Below, in pieces: positions 43,141 to 51,925 of a stretch of 64,000 bases of DNA. The notes under the pieces are model-generated. The model was not told the DNA's origin. It made no database searches and saw only the letters and a list, made by a program, of their open reading frames with translations. Position numbers and translations under genes: made by a program. Source of the stretch: an uncultured Roseburia sp. (GTDB taxonomy: Bacteria > Bacillota > Clostridia > Lachnospirales > Lachnospiraceae); assembly GCA_910577925.1 (NCBI GenBank), contig CAJTOI010000015.1:24090-88089 (forward strand), given 5' to 3'. Numbering within the stretch: the stretch's first letter is position 1; every line of letters starts with the position of its first letter.

Positions 43141-44151
43141 TTACCACCGCAGTGCGCTGTGCTCCGCGCGCTTATCCCGCGCCATCAGTTCCTTCACGGC
43201 TTCCTTCGCCGGTTTCTCCTCAAACAGCACACGGTTGACGGCTTCGACAATCGGCATGTCAACCCCGTATTTCTCCGCGAGGCGAACCGCGGCCTTCGCG
43301 GAGTAAACGCCCTCGACCACCATCTTCACCTCATCCGTCGCCTGCTGCATCGTATAACCCTGTCCCATCAGCATGCCGGCCTTTCGGTTGCGGCTGTGTC
43401 TGCTCGCGCAGGTCACAATCAGATCCCCGATACCGGTCAGGCCGCCGAGCGTTTCGTAACTCGCCCCCATCGCCGTTGCAAGACGGCTCATCTCCGCAAT
43501 TCCGCGCGTAATTAACGCCGCCTTCGTGTTGTCGCCGTATCCCAGCCCGTCCGCCATGCCGGCGGCAAGCGCAATCACGTTCTTTAACGCACCGCCCAGC
43601 TCCATCCCCAGCACGTCGGGACTTGTGTAGACGCGGAACACCTCATTCATGAACAGATCCTGCACGCCCTCTGCCACATCCTTTTTGCCCGCTCCCGCGA
43701 CAACCGTCGTCGGAAGTCCGCAGCCGACCTCCTCCGCATGGCTCGGCCCGCACATCACGGCAGCTTCGGCCTCGGGGATCTCCTGCTCCACAATGTCAGA
43801 GAGCGTCGCGAGCGTCTCCTCCTCAATCCCCTTTGCCACACAGACAATCACCTGCCCCTGCCGCACATAGGGCGCCATACTTCTGGCCGTACTTCTCGTA
43901 AACACCGAGGGCACCGCCAAAATCAGATAGTCTCTGCCTGAAACGGCCTCTTTTAAATCTGTCGTAAATACCATATCCTCCGGAAGCATTACGCCGGGCA
44001 GCTTCTCCACATGCTCCCGCTTCTCCCGAAGCATCACAATCTCCGGCTCCGCAATCGACCACACCGTCACGGCGTGCCCGTTTGTGTGCAGCACCTTCGC
44101 AAGGGCAATCCCCCAGCTGCCCGCGCCGATTACACCGACCTGTTTCCTCAT
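43141..44151 (-). CDS. gpsA: glycerol-3-phosphate dehydrogenase [NAD(P)+]
   Basis: This 336-residue cytosolic enzyme reduces dihydroxyacetone phosphate to sn-glycerol-3-phosphate for phospholipid synthesis. The dinucleotide fold is GVIGAGSWGIALAKVL; the substrate-binding part is LGGALKNVIALAAGMADGLG, GDNTKAALITRG and LTGIGDLIVTC. ATG 44151 follows AAGGCAGGGATAAG. It is 27 bases downstream of plsY, so the precursor-making and acylating enzymes of phosphatidate synthesis are together. Confidence 0.97.
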   Translation of the reverse strand: MRKQVGVIGAGSWGIALAKVLHTNGHAVTVWSIAEPEIVMLREKREHVEKLPGVMLPEDMVFTTDLKEAVSGRDYLILAVPSVFTRSTARSMAPYVRQGQVIVCVAKGIEEETLATLSDIVEQEIPEAEAAVMCGPSHAEEVGCGLPTTVVAGAGKKDVAEGVQDLFMNEVFRVYTSPDVLGMELGGALKNVIALAAGMADGLGYGDNTKAALITRGIAEMSRLATAMGASYETLGGLTGIGDLIVTCASRHSRNRKAGMLMGQGYTMQQATDEVKMVVEGVYSAKAAVRLAEKYGVDMPIVEAVNRVLFEEKPAKEAVKELMARDKRAEHSALRW

Positions 44152-44178
44152 CTTATCCCTGCCTTTCAAAAGCAATCT

Positions 44179-44823
44179 TCACTTTTTCATTCCGAATTTA
44201 TTCTCGGTCCCCGTCAGAAGCCGTTTGATATTCGCCCGATGCTGCCAGAGCGCCAGCGCCGTAAAGCAGGCGCTCACCGCATAAAATTCCGGCCGGCACG
44301 CCTCGTCCACCGGCAGATACCCCAGCTGCCCGAATACGATAACCTGAATCAAAAAGGTGATCACCACGAGAATCGAGCCGAGCGACACATACCTCGTAAT
44401 TGCCACGGCTCCGATAAACAGCGCAAGACAAAGCGGCGCCGCAATCGGGCAGACCGCAAGAATCATACCGGACGTGCAGGCAATTCCCTTTCCGCCCTTA
44501 AACTTCAAAAAGAACGGAAAATTGTGTCCGAGCACCGCGCCGAACCCCGCATACAATTTCAGGACATGCAGCTCCTGCGGAAAGTATGCGCCAAACAGAA
44601 CATGGACAATCACAACCGCTAAGATCGCTTTCAGCAGATCCCCCGCAAACGTGATGAGTCCCGCCTTATAGCCCAGCACGCGCAGCGTGTTCGTCGCTCC
44701 CGCGTTCCCGCTGCCCTGCGAACGGATATCGATGCCCTTATACTTCCCGTATAGATATCCTGTCTGAAAAATGCCCAAAAAATACCCGATCAGCACCGCT
44801 GCTATTCTCGCTGCAATCCCCAT
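44179..44823 (-). CDS. plsY: acyl-phosphate:glycerol-3-phosphate acyltransferase
   Basis: This 214-residue, seven-helix membrane acyltransferase transfers acyl groups from acyl-phosphate to glycerol-3-phosphate, the first step of phospholipid synthesis. Conserved loops are SQGSGNAGATNTLRVLGYKA, GLITFAGDLLKA, GHNFPFFLKFKGGKGIACTSG and the later VSLGSI. ATG 44823 follows AAGGAGGAATAAC and lies directly after the der stop. Confidence 0.96.
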   Translation of the reverse strand: MGIAARIAAVLIGYFLGIFQTGYLYGKYKGIDIRSQGSGNAGATNTLRVLGYKAGLITFAGDLLKAILAVVIVHVLFGAYFPQELHVLKLYAGFGAVLGHNFPFFLKFKGGKGIACTSGMILAVCPIAAPLCLALFIGAVAITRYVSLGSILVVITFLIQVIVFGQLGYLPVDEACRPEFYAVSACFTALALWQHRANIKRLLTGTENKFGMKK

Positions 44824-44824
44824 G

Positions 44825-46147
44825 TTATTCCTCCTTTCTTTCACGCGTGATAAATTTAAGCGCCGTCCCGCGGAAACCGAACGTCTCCCGGATCCGGTTT
44901 TCCAGATACCGCGTATAGGAAAAATGCATCAGCTCTTTGTCATTGACAAACACCACAAACGTCGGCGGCTTTACCGACACCTGCGTCACATAATAAATCT
45001 TCAGCCGCTTTCCCTTATCCGAAGGCGGCTGCTGCATCGCCACTGCCTCCGCGACGATTTCGTTTAAGACGCCGGTCGCAACCCGCATGCTGTTATTCTC
45101 AATCACCACGTCAATCAGCTCAAAAATCCGGTTCAGCCGCTGCCCCGACTTCGCCGAGATAAAAAGGATCTCCGCGTAGGGCATGAAACTTAAAATCTGC
45201 CTGATTTTCTCCGTGTGGCGGTAGATTGTCTTGTCGTCCTTCTCGACGGCATCCCACTTGTTGACCGCAATGATGATCCCCTTGCCGCGCTCGTGGGCGA
45301 TGCCCGCAATCTTGGCATCCTGCTCGGTCACGCCCTCGGTCGCATCAATCACAATGATGCAGACATCCGCGCGCTCCACTGCCGTCACCGCCCGAATAAT
45401 GCTGTAGCGCTCAATCTCCTCTTTAATCTTGTTCTTGCGCCGGAGGCCCGCCGTGTCGATAAAGACATACTCCTTCCCGTCATAGCGGATATCCGTGTCA
45501 ATCGCATCCCTTGTGGTTCCCGCGATATCCGAGACGATCACGCGCTCCTCCTTTGCGAGACGGTTAATCAGCGAGGACTTGCCGACGTTCGGCTTGCCGA
45601 TAATCGCAATCTTCGGTCTCTCGTCCTCGTCCTCCTGCTTGTCGTAATCCGGAAAATGGCGTACCACCTCATCCAGCATATCCCCGAGGCCGAGCATCGA
45701 CGCGGCCGAAACCGCAAACGGGTCGCCGATGCCCAGATTATAAAATTCATAGACATCCGGCATATATTTCTCAAAGCTGTCGACCTTATTGACCGCAAGT
45801 ACAATCGGTTTTGCGGAGCGCCGCAGCAGATCCGCCACCTTCGCGTCCGCGTCCTGCAGGCCCTGGCGCACATCCACAAGAAACAGAATCACGTCCGCCG
45901 TCGCAATCGCAATCTGGGCCTGCTCCCGCATCTGAGACAGAATCACGTCCTTGCTGTCCGGCTCGATCCCGCCGGTGTCAATCAGCGTAAAATTATGGTC
46001 AAGCCAGGTCACATCCGCATAGATGCGGTCTCTCGTGACGCCGGGCGTATCCTTTACAATCGAAATCCGCTCGCCCGCAAGCGCATTAAACAATGTGGAC
46101 TTCCCCACATTCGGGCGGCCGACAACCGCTACCACCGGTTTACTCAT
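44825..46147 (-). CDS. der: ribosome-biogenesis GTPase Der (EngA)
   Basis: This 440-residue protein has two GTPase domains in tandem and a KH-like C-terminal domain. The first domain has GRPNVGKSTLFN, DTPGVTRD, DTGG and NKVD; the second has GKPNVGKSSLINRL, DIAGTTRD, DTAG and NKWD. It acts in 50S subunit maturation. It follows the DUF512 gene by two bases and is followed by plsY with a one-base gap. Confidence 0.98.
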   Translation of the reverse strand: MSKPVVAVVGRPNVGKSTLFNALAGERISIVKDTPGVTRDRIYADVTWLDHNFTLIDTGGIEPDSKDVILSQMREQAQIAIATADVILFLVDVRQGLQDADAKVADLLRRSAKPIVLAVNKVDSFEKYMPDVYEFYNLGIGDPFAVSAASMLGLGDMLDEVVRHFPDYDKQEDEDERPKIAIIGKPNVGKSSLINRLAKEERVIVSDIAGTTRDAIDTDIRYDGKEYVFIDTAGLRRKNKIKEEIERYSIIRAVTAVERADVCIIVIDATEGVTEQDAKIAGIAHERGKGIIIAVNKWDAVEKDDKTIYRHTEKIRQILSFMPYAEILFISAKSGQRLNRIFELIDVVIENNSMRVATGVLNEIVAEAVAMQQPPSDKGKRLKIYYVTQVSVKPPTFVVFVNDKELMHFSYTRYLENRIRETFGFRGTALKFITRERKEE

Positions 46148-46149
46148 CT

Positions 46150-47511
46150 CTACAACCTATCCTTTCCCAGCATTGCAAAAAGCAAATCCTGACCGCTTGA
46201 TTTTACAATATCTATTTCTGCTTGTAAAGCAGTTTTAAGCTCCGCGAGCGTCATGTCGTCCAGGAAAATCTCCTCCTCGGCGCGCATCAGATTGCACGGC
46301 AGCAACAGACACTCCCCGAGCTCTTTTCCCTGCAGCTGCGCGCGGATATCCTGCCCGGTGAGCAGTCCCGACACGGTGATGCGCTCCCCGAAAAAGTCGT
46401 TGCGGATCGCATAAACGCGGATTTCGTAATTCGGAAACCGCTCCGTGCAGGCCGCCGCAAGCCGCTCGATAAAGGGCGCCGCAAGCCGCCCCGTCGCAAT
46501 CGAAACCATGTGGCGTCTGTCTGTGTCCGGGACCCAGTCATCTTCCCCCGGATTCTCCGCCGCACGGCAAAGCGCGCCAAGCGCCTCCCCAAACTCGTCA
46601 AGCAGCAGACGTATCATGCCGACCCCGTTCTCGAGCTGGAGATAGCCGTCGTAACTGTCCTCCCCCGGCAGCTCCTGCTCCGCCAGCAGATACCACTCGT
46701 CGCTGGCATGGACAAAATGCGTCCCGTGGCGCTCCATGCAGATCCCCTGCCACCTGCGGACCGTCTCAAGCACCGCGCGCGCGTCCTCCTTCGTAAAAGG
46801 TTCCAGCGGGTACAGCCCTTCCCGGTATCTCGAAAGCCCCACCGGCACGACCGAGACGCTCTGCATATGCGGAAGGTATCCCGTCAGATCCGAAATCGAG
46901 CGCTCGAGCTCCGCCCCGTCATTGATCCCTCTGCAGAGCACGATCTGCCCGTTCATCTCGATGCCGTTTTCGTACAGCAGATCTATTTTTTTGAGCGCCT
47001 CCCCCGCAAAGCGGTTGTTTAACATCATGCGCCGCAGCTGGGGATTTGTCGTCTGCACCGAGATATTAATCGGCGCAAGGTGATAGGCGATAATGCGGTT
47101 TAAATCCTTTTCTTTCATGTTGGTGAGCGTCACATAATTGCCCTGCAGAAACGAAAGTCTTGAGTCGTCGTCTTTAAAATACAGGGTATCGCGCATCCCC
47201 TTTGGCATCTGATCGATAAAGCAGAAAATGCATTTGTTGTGGCAAGATTTATAATCATCCATCAGCCCGTTCTCAAACTCAATCCCCAGATCCTCGTCAT
47301 AATCCTTCTCTATCTCATACTCCCACTGCTCACCGTCGGGCTTTTCGACGAGCAGCACAAGCTGCTCCTCGTGAATCAGATAGTGATAGTCCAGGACATC
47401 TTCTATCTCGCTGTCATTGACTGCAAGCAGCAAATCTCCCGGTTCGATCCCAAGCTCGTCCGCAATGCTTCCCGGCTCCGTTTTCGCCACTCTGTGTTTT
47501 TTCTCCGTCAT
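46150..47511 (-). CDS. DUF512 radical-SAM-like protein with PDZ domain
   Basis: This is a 453-residue protein. Residues 1-65 form a PDZ-like domain (KTEPGSIADELGIEPGDLLL). A radical-SAM-type CX3CX2C cluster (Cys90, Cys94, Cys97 in CHNKCIFCFID) is followed by a TIM-barrel-like part (APINISVQTTNPQLRRMMLN, GQIVLCRGINDG). The C-terminal DUF512 region follows (VPVGLSRYREGLYPLEPF). This family lies beside der across Clostridia; its reaction is unknown. ATG 47511 follows AGGAGAATT. The FCFIDQMPKG segment is very conserved in the family as I remember it. Confidence 0.92.
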   Translation of the reverse strand: MTEKKHRVAKTEPGSIADELGIEPGDLLLAVNDSEIEDVLDYHYLIHEEQLVLLVEKPDGEQWEYEIEKDYDEDLGIEFENGLMDDYKSCHNKCIFCFIDQMPKGMRDTLYFKDDDSRLSFLQGNYVTLTNMKEKDLNRIIAYHLAPINISVQTTNPQLRRMMLNNRFAGEALKKIDLLYENGIEMNGQIVLCRGINDGAELERSISDLTGYLPHMQSVSVVPVGLSRYREGLYPLEPFTKEDARAVLETVRRWQGICMERHGTHFVHASDEWYLLAEQELPGEDSYDGYLQLENGVGMIRLLLDEFGEALGALCRAAENPGEDDWVPDTDRRHMVSIATGRLAAPFIERLAAACTERFPNYEIRVYAIRNDFFGERITVSGLLTGQDIRAQLQGKELGECLLLPCNLMRAEEEIFLDDMTLAELKTALQAEIDIVKSSGQDLLFAMLGKDRL

Positions 47512-47613
47512 CTGTCCCAATTCTCCTGATTCTCTCCGTTCTCGCTCTGCCCGCAAAACATATTTCCGGCATATCTGCCTTTAAGCGGACAAAGGGTATC
47601 TTTAGTTTACACT

Positions 47614-47648
47614 AAAAAAGGCGGAATAACAACCGTTCCGCCTTTTTT
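47614..47648. terminator. terminator between ABC operon and DUF512 gene
   Basis: AAAAAAGGCGGAA (47614-47626) and TTCCGCCTTTTTT (47636-47648) form a stem of up to 13 bp with a nine-base loop, 20 bases beyond the permease stop. It ends the GntR/ABC operon. Confidence 0.88.
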
Positions 47649-47667
47649 GCAGCACTTTCACCGTCTT

Positions 47668-49608
47668 TTACTGCTGTGTGCCGTCGTATTCTTCATTTGT
47701 CATAAGCTTCCAGGTATCGTCGATAATACCGAGCTCATTCAACGTTTCCACAAGGTTGGCGCACCCGGCGCCAAACCGTACGGAGGTGTACACCTGATTT
47801 TCCGAGAATCCGTTTACCCGTTCCGCAGACGCGTCAGCCGTCTCTACCGCTCCGCGATAGGAACTGTAATAGTCATAATTGTCGTAGTAAAGATTCTCCG
47901 TGCGGTATTCAAAAGACAGCTCATTCCTATAAGTCACATTTTCCTCTCTTACACAGTACGTGTAATACGTTCCGAAGTTTCCGGCGTCGATATCCCGCTG
48001 TAACGCATCAAGTACCTGCGTCAGCTCCTCGCCATCCAGCGTGTAATAATCGTATTCTCCCTCGTCATTGTAGCGGTCAATATGGCCCACCTGATAATCA
48101 TTTGTCTCATATCCCGGCCCGAACAGCTGCTTTCTCAAATTCCCGGCACGGGATTCCCATTCCAGAAACCGCGCGGCGGGGCTTTCCGCGTCGCTTAAGT
48201 ACTCCTCCGTCACCGGAATCGCATATCTGCGCTCCAGTTTGCCTCCGTCCTTCAGATAATAGCGGACGGTCGTGTAATAATAACCCTTTCCGCTGTTTAA
48301 TACTTCAAGGTTGGTTTTTTTGTCCGCCAGAATCTTGCGGTGCAGCTCCAGCAGCTCCTCCAAATCCTCCTCGGGCACTTCCACCGGATAATCCATATAT
48401 ACAAACGCCGTCTTAACCTCTTCTGCCTGCGGCAGCCGCCGCTCAATGCCGAAAATATCGAACTCAAAAAGCGTCAGAAGCAATACCGCGGCAGCGGAAA
48501 AACAGCCCCATTCCGCCAGGCGCTTTTTTGTAAATACACGAAACCGTTTGTCAATCAGCATCTCCGCCGCAAAAAAGCAGATAAATCCAAACACAAGCAT
48601 GCTTGCCGCAACCCACGGATAAGCATTTACCAGAGCTCCGTCCTTTCCTATCGCATATACGATAAATGCCTCCACAAAAAACAGCGACAGCAAAATACCT
48701 CCGCCGGCTGCAAAACCCCAGCGGAAAATCGGTTTGAGCACACGGACGCTGAGCCAGTCGCCTGCGCTCTCCAGCTGCCGCCTCTTGTAGATCTGATACG
48801 CCAGCACCACAAACACCGCCGCCACCGCCGCATAAATTCCGATCAGCCACATTCCGCTGATGTTAATTGACTCTACCGCATTGGCTTTTGCCCCGGCGCC
48901 GTATACGACCCTTGCGCGCACATTGTTATTCAGATAGTACAGCGGCGACAAAATACAGGATACGCCCGGATTCCAGAAATCCGACACGCCGTAGCTTAAT
49001 AGCTCCACGACCGTCGCGACCAGATACAGGCAGCCCACATACAGATAATTCGTCACAAAAAAGAATACCGGCATCGCAATCAGCTGCCCGGTGAACATCG
49101 CCACCAGCACCGCCAGCGAATAGGCAAAAAACGCCTCGCCCATCATCACCAAAAGCCCGGTCATCAGATACTGGATATGTGTAATCTCATTTGCCAGGCA
49201 CACCAAAAGCATCGCCACAAACGAGATGAGCTGCGGTACAATCAGGAACGAAAGCCCCGACAGATAATTTGTCACAAACAGTTCCCCGCGGGTCACCGGC
49301 AATGCATGAATCATATTCGCGTTGCGCGGCACATACAGGTAAGAAAATACTAAAAGTCCCGCTGTCATGGCAAACAGAAAAACCGGGAACGGAAAAATCT
49401 GGATCTCAACCACACTTTCCACAATATAGTAGGACCTGTTTGCAATCTCCTGAGCGGTCTGCTCCATATAGTCCGCCTTCGCCTGACTCCAGATGGGAAG
49501 CGGCATTGTCGAGAGAAGATACAGCAGGTACAAAACCCACATCGGCCAGAAAGTCGTCGTGTTTTTTAAAAATATCGTGCGGTTAAAACAGGATGTCTTT
49601 GACTTCAT
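47668..49608 (-). CDS. ABC-2-type membrane permease
   Basis: This is a 646-residue membrane protein with a six-helix ABC-2 core (FWPMWVLYLLYLLSTMPLPI, FLFAMTAGLLVFSYLYV, NMIHALPVTRGELFVTNYLS), further helices around residue 290-390, and a C-terminal extracytoplasmic part of about 230 residues rich in Tyr, Asp and Glu. The HALPVTRGELF motif is typical of YtrC/D-like permeases. ATG 49608 follows GGGAGGTGCGG and overlaps the ATPase end by 26 bases. Together with the ATPase and GntR repressor it forms a YtrA-type stress or peptide-resistance exporter; the substrate is unknown. Confidence 0.87.
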   Translation of the reverse strand: MKSKTSCFNRTIFLKNTTTFWPMWVLYLLYLLSTMPLPIWSQAKADYMEQTAQEIANRSYYIVESVVEIQIFPFPVFLFAMTAGLLVFSYLYVPRNANMIHALPVTRGELFVTNYLSGLSFLIVPQLISFVAMLLVCLANEITHIQYLMTGLLVMMGEAFFAYSLAVLVAMFTGQLIAMPVFFFVTNYLYVGCLYLVATVVELLSYGVSDFWNPGVSCILSPLYYLNNNVRARVVYGAGAKANAVESINISGMWLIGIYAAVAAVFVVLAYQIYKRRQLESAGDWLSVRVLKPIFRWGFAAGGGILLSLFFVEAFIVYAIGKDGALVNAYPWVAASMLVFGFICFFAAEMLIDKRFRVFTKKRLAEWGCFSAAAVLLLTLFEFDIFGIERRLPQAEEVKTAFVYMDYPVEVPEEDLEELLELHRKILADKKTNLEVLNSGKGYYYTTVRYYLKDGGKLERRYAIPVTEEYLSDAESPAARFLEWESRAGNLRKQLFGPGYETNDYQVGHIDRYNDEGEYDYYTLDGEELTQVLDALQRDIDAGNFGTYYTYCVREENVTYRNELSFEYRTENLYYDNYDYYSSYRGAVETADASAERVNGFSENQVYTSVRFGAGCANLVETLNELGIIDDTWKLMTNEEYDGTQQ

Positions 49609-50482
49609 AATCCGCACCTCCCATCTCATAAATAAATATCTCTTCCAGCGTCAGAGGCAGCACATCCACAATCATCGGATTCAGCTGCCCGAGGGCCTCC
49701 TCGGCCGCCTTTGCATCCCCCTTTACAATCAGCGTGTACACCCGGCCGGTGTTCGACATATGGAGGACGTCGAAGTTATCCGGCAGCTTGGGCATGCCGC
49801 TCTGGCAGGCCACCTGGATTTTCGCCACGCTGCCCTGCAGATCCGAGAGGGAACGCTCTATCATCAGGCTGCCCCGGTGCATGATGCCCACATGGTCGCA
49901 CACATCCTCAAGCTCGCGCAGATTGTGGGAAGATACGAGCACCGTCATCTGGCACTCCGCCACCTCGGACATAATCACGCTCCATATCTGACGCCGCATC
50001 ACCGGGTCTAAACCGTCGACCGGCTCGTCTAAAATCATCAGATCCGGTTTGCTGCAGATCGCAAGCCAGAATGCCACCTGCTTTTGCATGCCCTTTGACA
50101 GTCTGCGGATGCTCCGCTTCACGTCAATGTTCGGAAAAAACTCCTGCATGCGGAAAAAAAGCTTTTCGTCAAACTGCGGATAAATCCCCTGATAAAACCG
50201 CTTCATCTCCATCGTATCCGCCTGCATAAAATAAAACAAATCATCCGGAATATACGCCATCCGCGCCTTTATCTGCCGGTTCTCGTACACCGGTTCCCCC
50301 GCTATGAACACCTCCCCGGCATCCGGTTTGTATATTCCGGTAAGATGGCGGATCAATGTCGACTTTCCGGCACCGTTCGGCCCCACCAAACCGTAGATCG
50401 CGCCCTTCTTCACATGCATATCCACACCTCGGAGAGCCTCAAATCCGTCGAAGGATTTCCTTAAGTCTGTCACTCTTATCAT
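49583..50482 (-). CDS. ABC transporter ATPase (YtrB type)
   Basis: This is a 299-residue ATPase. Walker A is VGPNGAGKSTLIRHL, the signature LSKGMQKQVAF, Walker B LMILDEPVDGLDP and the switch His in VSSHNLREL. A long C-terminal extension (IQVACQSGMPKLPDNF onward) is characteristic of exporters in GntR-linked operons. ATG 50482 overlaps the GntR stop by four bases. It is paired with the large permease that follows. Confidence 0.92.
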   Translation of the reverse strand: MIRVTDLRKSFDGFEALRGVDMHVKKGAIYGLVGPNGAGKSTLIRHLTGIYKPDAGEVFIAGEPVYENRQIKARMAYIPDDLFYFMQADTMEMKRFYQGIYPQFDEKLFFRMQEFFPNIDVKRSIRRLSKGMQKQVAFWLAICSKPDLMILDEPVDGLDPVMRRQIWSVIMSEVAECQMTVLVSSHNLRELEDVCDHVGIMHRGSLMIERSLSDLQGSVAKIQVACQSGMPKLPDNFDVLHMSNTGRVYTLIVKGDAKAAEEALGQLNPMIVDVLPLTLEEIFIYEMGGADYEVKDILF

Positions 50483-50853
50483 GCCCGTTCTCCTCCTCTC
50501 GCAAGCATATCGATCCGCTCCTGCAATGTCTCTTTCCCGACAGATAAGAAATACAGCTCCTGTACAATCTCATCAAATTCCTCAAGCAGTTCGTGCTGCC
50601 TCGTGTCGTAAATTTCCTCGCGCTCCGCCACAAAGCTTCCCTTGCCGGCCACCGTATAGATATAACCCTCACTCTCCAGATCTCGGTATGCTTTCTGAAT
50701 CGTATTGGGATTGATGGCAAGCCCGGAGGCCAGCTCGCGCACGGAAGGCAGTTTCTCATTTGCAGAAAGTGAATTCGAAATAATCAGTTTCCGAAATCCA
50801 TCTTTGATTTGTTCATAAATCGGTTTTGAATCACGATAATTTAGCTGAATCAA
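50479..50853 (-). CDS. GntR-family regulator, YtrA subfamily
   Basis: This 124-residue repressor has a winged helix (DSKPIYEQIKDGFRKLI, KLPSVRELASGLAINPNTIQ, KAYRDLESEGYIYTVAGKGS) and a short dimerisation tail rather than a large ligand domain, typical of the YtrA group. I propose a TTG start at 50853: it lies seven bases after GGGAGG and gives the usual N-terminus (L-IQLNYRDSKPIYEQI). The ATG at 50868 is the alternative. It is the first gene of its operon and most likely represses it by binding 50869-50900. Confidence 0.9.
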   Translation of the reverse strand: MIQLNYRDSKPIYEQIKDGFRKLIISNSLSANEKLPSVRELASGLAINPNTIQKAYRDLESEGYIYTVAGKGSFVAEREEIYDTRQHELLEEFDEIVQELYFLSVGKETLQERIDMLARGGERA

Positions 50854-50868
50854 ATCAAAACCTCCCAT

Positions 50869-50900
50869 CTGTACTAACTGTACTAATTGTTTTAATACAG
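50869..50900 (-). promoter_or_regulatory. GntR operator region
   Basis: The region contains CTGTACTAA twice in tandem-like spacing (50869-50877 and again from 50878) and a diverged inverted arm TAATACAG at 50893-50900. It lies directly upstream of the GntR gene, so autoregulation is likely. The exact promoter boxes are not clear. Confidence 0.5.
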
Positions 50901-51003
50901 CAAGTCTATCATGGGAGGTCTGCAGATACAATAAAGATAATCCTATGAATTTATTAAGATATTCTTAACACACCACGATTTCACCTCTTCCAAACTCCTT
51001 TTT

Positions 51004-51891
51004 CTATTCCTCTTTCAGGCACAGAAAGCCTCCGAGCCCGCCCCGTTTCCCGTGACTCGCCCGGTGGGAAAACAGAAAATCCGGGTTGCAGCAGGTGCAC
51101 ACGTCCGTCACCGAAATATGCTCCGGCAAAACTCCCGCCTCCGTAAGCACGATCTCGTTGGCCCTCCAGAGGTCAAGCCGGTACTTCTGCTCCCCGCTCT
51201 CCGGACAGAGACGGTCCTGTTTTTTTAATATTTCCCGTTCGCGCCCCGAAAATGCGCGCGCAAATTCCTCCGCCACATCCCCGCTCACCTCATAGCAGTC
51301 CGCACAGATGGACGGGCCGACGGCACAGATCAAATCCTTTGGCCGCGTGCCGTATTCCCGCCGCATCGCCTCGATTGTCACCCTTCCGATTCGACCGACT
51401 GTCCCGCGCCAGCCGGAATGGCTCATGCCGACGGCGCGGTGCACGGGGTCCACAAAATACAGCGGTACACAGTCCGCAAACGAAGTGACCAGCACCACCC
51501 CCGGCACATCCGTGATCAGTCCGTCGACATCCGTATACTCCGTCGGGCGGGTGAGGCCCATCCCGGCATCCGCCGCCGTAACTTTTCTCACATTCACGGT
51601 GTGCGTCTGATCCGAGAGCACAAGCTTCCCGTACGCCACCCCCATCGCCTCCGCCAGATTCCGGTAGTTCTGCTCCACCGCTTCCCTTTTGTCGCCCCTG
51701 GTAAAGTTGAGGTTCATTGAGGCATATATCCCCTCGCTGACGCCTCCGAAGCGCGTGGAAAAGCAGTGGTTTACAATCCCCGTCTCCTCTAACGCCGGGT
51801 AGCGCAGAAGCGCCACCCGGGCGCCGTTTTGTATCGTTACCCGGTCCTCCCGAAGCACCGGGGCCGTTCTTTGTTTTCTGATCAGCCGCAT
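51004..51891 (-). CDS. pgeF: peptidoglycan editing factor/purine nucleoside phosphorylase family protein (PgeF/YfiH)
   Basis: This 295-residue protein of the YfiH/LACC1 family has the metal and active-site residues in SDQTHTVNVRK, SFADCVPLYFVDP and MSHSGWRGTVGRIG. Family members were first called polyphenol oxidases and later shown to act on adenosine/inosine and, in E. coli, on cell-wall precursors. ATG 51891 is preceded by AAGGCGGACGG. It follows the hybrid kinase gene by 34 bases. Confidence 0.92.
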   Translation of the reverse strand: MRLIRKQRTAPVLREDRVTIQNGARVALLRYPALEETGIVNHCFSTRFGGVSEGIYASMNLNFTRGDKREAVEQNYRNLAEAMGVAYGKLVLSDQTHTVNVRKVTAADAGMGLTRPTEYTDVDGLITDVPGVVLVTSFADCVPLYFVDPVHRAVGMSHSGWRGTVGRIGRVTIEAMRREYGTRPKDLICAVGPSICADCYEVSGDVAEEFARAFSGREREILKKQDRLCPESGEQKYRLDLWRANEIVLTEAGVLPEHISVTDVCTCCNPDFLFSHRASHGKRGGLGGFLCLKEE

Positions 51892-51925
51892 CTGTTCCGT
51901 CCGCCTTATTTCGATTCCTGTTTTC

